DNA from: Spirochaetaceae bacterium | GTDB taxonomy: Bacteria; Spirochaetota; Spirochaetia; Treponematales; Breznakiellaceae | DNA: 6,037 bases | Assembly (NCBI GenBank): GCA_031257135.1 | Contig: JAIRPH010000061.1 | Coordinates: 1 to 6,037 of the forward strand | Direction of reading: 5' to 3' | Part shown: positions 1 to 4,827 of the stretch, one piece after another | How positions within the stretch are numbered: position 1 is the first letter of the stretch | Layout of the letters: each line of letters begins with the position of its first letter | The notes under the pieces: model-generated | What the model saw: the letters and a program-made list of their open reading frames with translations, nothing else | Told to the model about the DNA's origin: nothing | Databases searched by the model: none | Made by a program: the position numbers and the translations under genes

Positions 1-559
1 CCGCGCCGATCTCCGTTTCGGACTTAACCCGTACCTTCGATTCCTTATACAGCCTGAAATCATGCTGTTTCCCGTCGGCAAACGCAGTACCTGATAACCC
101 GCTTGCTTTTCTTGTCCACTGCTACTTGCGTTTTGACCGTATGCCGCTTTTTCTTCCCCGAATACCAGAACTCTTGCCCCTTTTGGGACGCTCTACCGGC
201 GTTTCCGTTGCATCTATCAGAATAACCTCATATTCGGCATCGGCATCGCTTTTCAGCAGTTCCTTTTTGCCCGGTAGCGAAAACTCCCCTGATTGTATCA
301 GCGTATCTTCTACCCGGCGGATCAATTTATAGGCATAGCTTTCGGAAATACTGTAATTGTTTCCGATGTGAAAAAAGGCGCGGTATTCCAGCGTCAGCGT
401 CAGGGTGTTTTCAACGCTTAACTTGTTAGGGCGGACTCAGCGCGCTTTTTTCAAGGTATGCGCGGTATGCAATACGGCAAGCATTTTTCCAAACGCCGCT
501 CTTTTGACGCCGGTAAGCCTGTGAAACTTATCTTTTGCAGGTTTGGAAAGAGGTCTAAT
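1..559 (-). pseudogene. IS5-family (DDE) transposase, degenerate, 3' end beyond the window
   Basis: The minus strand encodes recognisable N-terminal and central transposase segments: a DKFHRLTGVKR block near 530-498, RPNKLS near 433-416, FFHIGNNYSISESYAYK near 378-334, LPGKKELLKSD near 279-247, then VILIDATETPVERPK near 226-182. These match the usual order in IS5-family transposases, and the DAT of ILIDATE carries the first catalytic Asp. The copy is broken. Where the family has a Met start there is ATT (557-559). An in-frame TGA lies at 437-439. The LEYRAFFHI segment seems about four residues short. At about 176-184 the frame shifts: the next family segment, EFWYSGKKKRHTVKTQ, continues one frame over. 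At about 85-95 it shifts back, giving FADGKQHDFRLYKESK. The two shifts cancel, so the original frame is regained before the left edge. I cannot see terminal inverted repeats or a target-site duplication. Family assignment is confident; whether any shift is a programmed one is open, but the stop and missing start argue for decay. Confidence 0.88.
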
Positions 560-934
560 GTTGTCTACCGGAAGTCCAATTCCACCGTCGATATGACCGA
601 GTCGATGCGTGCCGTATTGAACAGTGTCAGAGATATCCGATGAGCCGAATAGAGCGATAATGCCGGCTCAAATTCTGCATACCCTCTTCGGAGAGGCTGT
701 GTTCGCAACGTTGAAGACATTGGCACCATCCAAATGGGAAGGAATCGCAAGGGGTCTTTGCGCTCGTCCGTCAGGGACAGGATATATTTTATCATAGCCA
801 GATGACTTGTCCTCTGGCGCTGGAATCCCGGCAGAGTTTGTGTACAAATCCGTCTGGTGAAAACCAACCCTCTGCCGCTGGATGTTGTCGATGGATGCGT
901 TTTACGGTGTCAGAGGTTGCGGTCAATGCGGGAT
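560..934. other. Gene-free stretch between the IS remnant and the TPR gene
   Basis: No convincing gene is seen on either strand. One minus-strand frame stays open from about 907 down to a TGA at about 672 and then reads on into the transposase frame, but its translation matches no family I recognise. A second minus-strand frame (565-867) is open for 100 residues, is rich in Arg and Leu, and lacks a ribosome binding site. The stretch may include the outer end of the IS element or a decayed gene. No T-rich hairpin terminator for the operon ending at 935 is visible here. Confidence 0.5.
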
Positions 935-1594
935 TCATATACTTAACCGCAGGGTATTTTTAGCATCGATTGCCTGTTGTCGGCGCAAGGGCGTATCGGG
1001 ATGTCTGGGATTAAACCGCAAAGCCGCGTCGTAATCCGCGATGGCTCGGTCATAATCTCTCTTATAGTAATAGGCGAGACCGCGGCTGTCGTAGGCTTCT
1101 GCGAATCTCGGATTAATCCGCAGGGATTCGGTACAGTCCGCAATCGCCTGATCGTAGTCGCCCTTCCAAATATAGGTCCATCCTCGGTTGTTCCAGGCGA
1201 GGGCGTAATTCGGATTGATCCGCAGAGCTTCGCTGTAGTCTGCGATTGCCTGATCATAGGCTTCTATACGATGGTAGGTAAACCCCCGATTGTTAAAGGC
1301 TCTGGCGTCTTCGGGGTCTAACCGGATCGCTTCATTGTAATCCGCGATTGCCAACATATATGCCTGTTTGTCGAGCAATACGTTTCCTCGTTCATAAAAA
1401 GCCTGTTGAAAATCGGGGTTAAGCCGTAAGGCTTTGGTAAACGAGTCAATGGCTCGGTCGTATGCTTTATCTCGATAATATTCAAGCCCTTGCCGGTAAT
1501 AGACTTCCGGGGTATCCTTCAATTCTTCCGCCTGTCCGCTATAAGCGGACAAAACCGGCAGAACCGCCATTATCAGCCACAAAAACGATTTCAT
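935..1594 (-). CDS. Exported protein with five TPR repeats
   Basis: This 219-residue protein begins with a signal-peptide-like segment (MKSFLWLIMAVLPVLSAYSG, residues 1-20), followed by five tandem tetratricopeptide repeats of exactly 34 residues each: 29-62, 63-96, 97-130, 131-164 and 165-198. Each carries the TPR signature of Gly/Ala at position 8, Tyr at 11 or nearby, an AI-D-Y core and a closing NP or DP turn. A short basic tail follows. TPR arrays form a helical solenoid that binds partner proteins or peptides; the partner here is unknown. The start at 1594 is supported by AGGAG (1601-1605) six bases upstream. An ATG three bases earlier would meet a stop after two codons. It is the last gene of the three-gene operon, 12 bases after the lipoprotein stop. 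Export to the periplasm is inferred from the leader; no lipobox cysteine is present. Confidence 0.88.
   Translation of the reverse strand: MKSFLWLIMAVLPVLSAYSGQAEELKDTPEVYYRQGLEYYRDKAYDRAIDSFTKALRLNPDFQQAFYERGNVLLDKQAYMLAIADYNEAIRLDPEDARAFNNRGFTYHRIEAYDQAIADYSEALRINPNYALAWNNRGWTYIWKGDYDQAIADCTESLRINPRFAEAYDSRGLAYYYKRDYDRAIADYDAALRFNPRHPDTPLRRQQAIDAKNTLRLSI
1001..1510 (-). repeat. Five 102-bp tandem coding repeats (TPR units)
   Basis: The five 34-residue TPR units are also visible as imperfect 102-bp DNA repeats. For example, variants of the segment encoding YDQAIADY recur at the same position in successive units. Such an array can gain or lose units by slippage or recombination, so the repeat number could vary between strains. 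Confidence 0.7.
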
Positions 1595-1600
1595 TTCATA

Positions 1601-1605
1601 CTCCT
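1601..1605 (-). promoter_or_regulatory. Ribosome binding site of the TPR gene
   Basis: AGGAG on the minus strand lies six bases before the ATG at 1594. It is the clearest Shine-Dalgarno sequence of the minus-strand operon. It overlaps the intergenic gap right after the lipoprotein TAA, and it settles the choice between two closely spaced ATG codons. Confidence 0.75.
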
Positions 1606-1606
1606 A

Positions 1607-2806
1607 TTAAAAAGATTCGATAAACTTATCAGTCCGCCACCAAACCAGCTTTATATCCCAAGCCCCTGCCAGCAGAGCCGAGAGAATCCCTTCCGGAGAA
1701 AGAGAAAACGCATTGAATTGCAATTCGTCATTGCGGACTTGGATAAATCCCTGCTGTTGTTCCCGCGTTTCGGGAGTCAGAATCAAGATAGAATAGCCGT
1801 TCTCTACGGGAAACTGTAGAAATATCCGCTCGTTTTTGATGATTCCAAGCAGAGAATAGAACATCTTATTGCCGGTTTTAAGACTGCCCTCGCTAGAGGG
1901 GGATTCAAAAAAGGGAACCTCTATGGTTTTCTGATACGAACCGTCTTCCGCCTGCATAACCCAGATAAGCGAACTCTCAGGCTCGTTGCCGGAACGGGTG
2001 TTCGTGGAAGCGTCGTAGGTATCCCGGTAATAATCGGCTTTGATGTAGAGCTTCCGAGCGTCCGGAGCCGCGGCAATCCCATCCAGCGAGACAAAAACCT
2101 TGCCTTTTCCCGGAGGTATCGGAAGGGTATCTTCCCGTATTTCAACTAAGTAAAGAGACATCCCATCGGCGTCGAACCAGTAAACATTCCAGCCTGTAGG
2201 AAGCCGGCATACGACCGCCAGCTCATCCCGTACCGAAGAATACAGCCCTTCGATTTTAGGGAAGGGACTTCCTCCAATGCCCTCCCGTCCGAGATACTCC
2301 ACAAACGCGCCGTCTGCATCAAAATGCAGTACCACATTGTTCAAAAGCGCGCCGCTTTCAGGATCAAAGCTATGCCGTTCATCCGGGAGCCGATCCTCTA
2401 CATAGATATGCTTCCGGGAATCGACGACGATCTTCCCCGGATTCTGAAGAGGATAGGTAAAAGCCCACCGAGCAATGACTTCCCCATCAGGCATTTCATC
2501 CAACGTCTGAAGCGTCATAGGCAGAGGATTAGTTTCTTCATTATAGATCATAAACAGCGGATTCCCGTAGGAATTATACCGGACGATTTTTGCGCCGGCG
2601 CCGTCAGAAATGTAAAAAAGCCCGTCCCGCATGGCGAGATTCGTCCGGCGAATCCCCAAATCTCCTTCCAGATTATAGATCGCTATCTGGTCCTCTAAAC
2701 GTCCTACCTGAAAGGTAAACAGTTCCTCCCGGACAACCGCGGGAATCGGATCCCGGGAACAGCCGAACAGGGCAAACATACTCAGCAAAACAAATATCAG
2801 CTTCAT
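1607..2806 (-). CDS. Spirochaete-type lipoprotein, possibly beta-propeller-like
   Basis: This 399-residue product starts with a lipoprotein signal peptide, MKLIFVLLSMFALFGC, with Cys16 as the likely lipidated residue. The LFGC box is a relaxed form common in spirochaetes. The same frame stays open 77 residues further upstream, but that extension overlaps the preceding gene, has no leader character and is rejected. The mature part has several blade-like strand pairs, for example residues 56-87 (NLAMRDGLFYISD, then KIVRYNSYGNPLFMI), 123-136 (PGKIVVDSRKHIYV) and 158-172, which resemble NHL or six-bladed beta-propeller repeats. It also has a long, less regular C-terminal half. It may belong to the conserved treponemal/leptospiral lipoprotein group with NHL-like repeats, but I cannot confirm a named family. 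The start lies four bases after the TAG of the FGE-like gene, with no strong Shine-Dalgarno sequence, so translational coupling is likely. Function unknown; membrane-anchored scaffold or binding role inferred. Confidence 0.85.
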   Translation of the reverse strand: MKLIFVLLSMFALFGCSRDPIPAVVREELFTFQVGRLEDQIAIYNLEGDLGIRRTNLAMRDGLFYISDGAGAKIVRYNSYGNPLFMIYNEETNPLPMTLQTLDEMPDGEVIARWAFTYPLQNPGKIVVDSRKHIYVEDRLPDERHSFDPESGALLNNVVLHFDADGAFVEYLGREGIGGSPFPKIEGLYSSVRDELAVVCRLPTGWNVYWFDADGMSLYLVEIREDTLPIPPGKGKVFVSLDGIAAAPDARKLYIKADYYRDTYDASTNTRSGNEPESSLIWVMQAEDGSYQKTIEVPFFESPSSEGSLKTGNKMFYSLLGIIKNERIFLQFPVENGYSILILTPETREQQQGFIQVRNDELQFNAFSLSPEGILSALLAGAWDIKLVWWRTDKFIESF

Positions 2807-2810
2807 AGGT

Positions 2811-4415
2811 CTAAAAAATAGGGCGCAGAACCCGAAAGCCGAGGTCCTTATACCGAGTTCTAGGATTAGTATGCCCCCGATGACTGGAGCGTACCTGTTC
2901 GGACGCGCTGTCCCAGCTTCCGCCCCGGGCAACCCGTTCTTCTCCGGCATCGGGACCGCACGGGTCCGGCGACGGCTCCTGCTGATAGGGTCCGTACCAA
3001 TCCCAACACCACTCCCAGACATTGCCGGACATATCATAAAGCCCCGCGCTGTTAGGCGATTTACTCCCTACCTCATGGGTCTGATTCCCGCTGTTTTCCG
3101 TATACCAGCCGAGGCTGTCGGGATTGTTTCCGCCGGCGTATTCAAAAGACAGCGCGTCCCGATTTCCGCCTTTCGCGGCGTATTCCCATTCAGCTTCGGT
3201 AGGCAGACGATACCCGTTTACGCTGAAATTACAGACAACCCGGTCGGCGCTTCCGCTGTATGCAGGGATTAACCCTTCTTTGACGCTTAATTTGTTGCAA
3301 TATTCTACCGCGTCATACCAACTGACGTTCTCCACCGGCAGATCATCCCCTTTATAATTGCTCGGATTGCTTCCCATAACCTCTTCGTATTGTTTCTGCG
3401 TAACCGGAGTTTTTGCCATATAGAAACTGCTCACCGCTACGGTACTGACCGGTTTTTCATCAGCTCTTCCGCCGCCGCTTCCTCTGGTAAAGGAACCGCC
3501 GGCTATCCATACCATAGCGTCTAGTGTTCTTCCTGAGCTGACGCCGGTTAGTTGGAAACCTATTTCAGGTATCAGGTGGAAGCCGTCGGTAATATTCCGG
3601 TATTCCACCATCGCCCCGGCAAGAAGGGTGACGTTTTCCAAAGAAAGAATCTGCGCGAAAAACAGCCCCGATTGTTCTTCAAAGTGAATCACATTCCCAA
3701 GGAGTACGCACTGCGCGTTAATTGACTTGGATAAAGCCCGAATAGTATCGATATCCGGTAACTCGGTAAGCATAGTTTCCAGAATCTCAAGGGCGGTTTT
3801 AACGGTTTTTGTCCGGGCTAAAACCGCGTAGCGTCCGGTATTTGCAAGCTCAATCATCAAAAATTGCAGTAATACCTCCGCCTCCTGAAGACTGATCCCC
3901 GCCGGCGGCAGAGTAAACGGAAACGCCGCCAATACCGGCGCTTTGGAGGCATCATGTTTGGAGGCTTCTACAATTTTTGCCGTCAGACTCGGCAGGAGGC
4001 TCCGTATATCTCCGAGGGCATGGAACTCCCGATAGCCTCCGGCTATCAGCTGGAGACGATCCGTCTTGATTAGGGTTATAATAATAACGTTGCGATCCTT
4101 CAATGTTTGTATATGCCCTATCATCATAAAATCAAGACTCAACTGTTTGCTTACCGCGCCGATAAGTTCCCCGTCGATGATGCTCCAAACCGCGGGTTCC
4201 GGCGCGATGTCCAGCCCATTAACCGTACTGATTTGGGGGATCACGACCGTAAAGATTGAACGTATGTGCGGCTCATTCGATAGGAGTCTGGCGATATTTT
4301 CTCCATCGTCCCGGGATACGCCGCTAATCGGCAAAATTCCAAGCCGCGGAAGTTGGGGCCATACTATGCCGGATACCGCCAAAAGCCCTACGCATATTAA
4401 CGCTGGTTTCTTCAT
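2811..4415 (-). CDS. Exported protein: two CsgG/LpoB-like repeats plus FGE/SUMF1-like domain
   Basis: The product has 534 residues. Residues 1-21 form a signal peptide (MKKPALICVGLLAVSG...). Residues about 24-155 and 160-295 look like two diverged copies of one alpha/beta fold of the CsgG/LpoB/TolB-N type. Each opens with a strand (LGILPIS; LAAFPFT), then a helix, and includes a matching later strand (LDFMMIGHI; AQCVLLGNV). Residues about 301-534 are an FGE-sulfatase (SUMF1) domain with its hallmark motifs: PVENVSWYDAVEYCNKLS at 360-377, YRLPTEAEWEYAA at 402-414, GLYDMSGNVWEW at 458-469, RGGSWDS at 497-503 and GFRVLR at 526-531. True FGEs carry two copper-binding cysteines shortly after the GGS motif. 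Here the equivalent stretch 498-513 (GGSWDSASEQVRSSHR) has none, so sulfatase activation is unlikely and a structural or ligand-binding role is more plausible. It is first in a three-gene operon. No Shine-Dalgarno sequence precedes the ATG (TATAGTAAAGCT upstream), although the leader supports this start. Confidence 0.88.
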   Translation of the reverse strand: MKKPALICVGLLAVSGIVWPQLPRLGILPISGVSRDDGENIARLLSNEPHIRSIFTVVIPQISTVNGLDIAPEPAVWSIIDGELIGAVSKQLSLDFMMIGHIQTLKDRNVIIITLIKTDRLQLIAGGYREFHALGDIRSLLPSLTAKIVEASKHDASKAPVLAAFPFTLPPAGISLQEAEVLLQFLMIELANTGRYAVLARTKTVKTALEILETMLTELPDIDTIRALSKSINAQCVLLGNVIHFEEQSGLFFAQILSLENVTLLAGAMVEYRNITDGFHLIPEIGFQLTGVSSGRTLDAMVWIAGGSFTRGSGGGRADEKPVSTVAVSSFYMAKTPVTQKQYEEVMGSNPSNYKGDDLPVENVSWYDAVEYCNKLSVKEGLIPAYSGSADRVVCNFSVNGYRLPTEAEWEYAAKGGNRDALSFEYAGGNNPDSLGWYTENSGNQTHEVGSKSPNSAGLYDMSGNVWEWCWDWYGPYQQEPSPDPCGPDAGEERVARGGSWDSASEQVRSSHRGHTNPRTRYKDLGFRVLRPIF

Positions 4416-4599
4416 AGCTTTACTATATCTGCAATATCAGGTCAAGTATAGAGATAAAACCGACCAGCAATTTTCATTTTAAAATATAAGTTCTTATGTT
4501 ATAAGGATTTACAGAAAATATAGCGATTCTCATTTTAGCCGTCCGGGGATGGTCATTGCTTGAATATGCCTCGCCTCATCTTTCCAGAATATCATACTT
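4416..4599. other. AT-rich divergent intergenic region, operon side
   Basis: This stretch lies between the minus-strand operon and the repeat-containing unit. It should hold the promoter of the FGE-like gene. On the minus strand there is TTGACC (4440-4445) and a good -10-like TATAGT (4422-4427), but they are only 12 bp apart, and TATAGT ends six bases before the ATG, so I do not assign a promoter. It also contains a small hairpin at 4539-4552 (stem CCGTC/GATGG) with no T-run, and a CTTAT-GTT-ATAAG dyad. No coding sequence is seen. Confidence 0.5.
4493..4505. promoter_or_regulatory. Small inverted repeat, possible operator
   Basis: CTTATGTTATAAG is a perfect 5-bp dyad around GTT. A further ATAAG at 4486-4490 can pair with the same CTTAT, giving two mutually exclusive pairings. 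It could be a protein-binding site in the divergent region, but AT-rich sequence makes chance occurrence quite possible. Confidence 0.2.
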
Positions 4600-4631
4600 T
4601 TCCTAAATAGGAATCGCTGGAGAATTGAAAC
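4600..4631 (+). repeat. Possible decayed CRISPR repeat (3' tail only)
   Basis: The eight bases ATTGAAAC (4624-4631) are identical to the 3' tail of the intact repeat at 4663-4694. The two tails are 63 bp apart, leaving 31 bp between this tail and the next repeat, close to a type I-C spacer length. The rest of the 32 bases matches the intact repeat poorly (about 14 of 32 positions in total), although it does contain its own short hairpin, TTCCT-AAAT-AGGAA. It may be a decayed repeat or chance. Its TTGAAA doubles as the -35 box of the unit downstream. Confidence 0.3.
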
Positions 4632-4653
4632 TTGGTATAGACTCAGTTATACT
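4625..4653 (+). promoter_or_regulatory. Sigma-70-type promoter of the solo-repeat RNA
   Basis: TTGAAA (4625-4630) and TATACT (4648-4653) are each five of six matches to consensus and are exactly 17 bp apart. Transcription would start near 4660, two to four bases before the CRISPR repeat at 4663. The spacer and -10 box carry an 18-bp imperfect dyad, GTATAGACTCAGTTATAC (4635-4652), so a repressor could bind here. The assignment is from sequence alone. Confidence 0.6.
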
Positions 4654-4662
4654 TGCAACAAA

Positions 4663-4694
4663 GTCGCGCTCCATCTGGGCGTGTGGATTGAAAC
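4663..4694 (+). CRISPR. Single type I-C CRISPR repeat
   Basis: The 32-bp length, the GTCGCGC start, the central CATCTGGGCG region and the GTGGATTGAAAC end are characteristic of type I-C repeats, read in the transcribed direction on the plus strand. Bases 3-9 and 15-21 of the repeat pair into a seven-pair stem with two G-U wobbles around a CATCT loop, the hairpin that Cas5 (Cas5d) recognises in I-C systems. The subtype fits the cas3 gene 133 bp downstream. Only one intact copy is present in the window, so this is not a normal array. The working array is expected elsewhere, usually after cas2. Confidence 0.85.
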
Positions 4695-4717
4695 ATAGTT
4701 GTGTAAATGTATATGTG

Positions 4718-4744
4718 TGCCTGATTGCCGTCAAGCATTTTTTT
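4718..4744 (+). terminator. Intrinsic terminator of the solo-repeat RNA
   Basis: TGCCTGA (4718-4724) pairs with TCAAGCA (4731-4737) with one C-A mismatch, around the loop TTGCCG, and is followed directly by seven T (4738-4744). The stem is short and only moderately stable, but the T-run fits a Rho-independent terminator. It would separate the small RNA from cas3 transcription. Confidence 0.5.
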
Positions 4745-4765
4745 AAATATTGTTGGAGATCGTTG

Positions 4766-4794
4766 TTGACAAACTTCCAATAAAAATATATATC
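4766..4794 (+). promoter_or_regulatory. cas3 operon promoter
   Basis: A perfect -35 TTGACA (4766-4771) is followed after 17 bp by TATATC (4789-4794) within an AT-rich run, where TATCTA (4791-4796) is an alternative -10. The start would lie near 4801, leaving a 5' leader of about 27 bases before the cas3 ATG. It probably drives the whole cas operon. Confidence 0.6.
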
Positions 4795-4813
4795 TATAGT
4801 GTGAATTTATTTT

Positions 4814-4818
4814 AAGGA
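4814..4818 (+). promoter_or_regulatory. Ribosome binding site of cas3
   Basis: AAGGA lies nine bases before the ATG at 4828 and supports that codon as the cas3 start. No in-frame alternative start with a comparable site is seen nearby. Confidence 0.7.
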
Positions 4819-4827
4819 AAATAACCA

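Larger units (their letters stand above)
4660..4744 (+). ncRNA. Predicted small crRNA-like RNA (solo repeat plus spacer)
   Basis: A complete transcription unit can be read here: the promoter at 4625-4653, a predicted start near 4660, one type I-C repeat at 4663-4694, a non-repeat segment from 4695, and a hairpin with seven T ending at 4744. The RNA would be about 85 nt. After Cas5 processing at the base of the repeat hairpin, the product would carry an AUUGAAAC-containing 5' handle followed by a guide starting AUAGUUGUGU. Exactly 35 bases after the repeat there is GTCAAGC (4730-4736), which matches the repeat's first seven bases (GTCGCGC) at five positions and may be a degenerate second repeat folded into the terminator. 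The unit ends 21 bp before the cas3 -35 box. It could be a Cas-regulating RNA of the CreR type, a functional mini-array, or a relic; no transcript evidence is available. Confidence 0.5.

Noticed and set aside
126..332. Plus-strand open frame opposite the transposase
   Set aside because: It is a shadow of the clear minus-strand transposase motifs and has no recognisable product.
977..1321. Plus-strand and alternative-frame ORFs over the TPR gene
   Set aside because: They arise from the periodic 102-bp coding repeats of the TPR gene read in the wrong frame or strand.
2807..3037. 77-residue N-terminal extension of the lipoprotein frame
   Set aside because: It overlaps the end of the FGE-like gene, whose GGSW and GFRVLR motifs are coded there, and it would bury the lipoprotein signal peptide.
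4440..4445. TTGACC as -35 box for the minus-strand operon
   Set aside because: The only good -10-like hexamer (TATAGT) is 12 bp away, too close for a standard promoter; at 17 bp the hexamer is TAAAGC.
4522..4618. 8-bp inverted repeat AGCGATTC/GAATCGCT flanking the region before the repeat
   Set aside because: It is short and 81 bp apart, with no extension beyond eight bases, no target duplication and no coding content between; chance is likely.
4600..4694. A true two-repeat CRISPR array with a 31-bp spacer
   Set aside because: Only the eight-base tail of the upstream copy matches the intact repeat; about 14 of 32 positions agree overall, too few to call an array.
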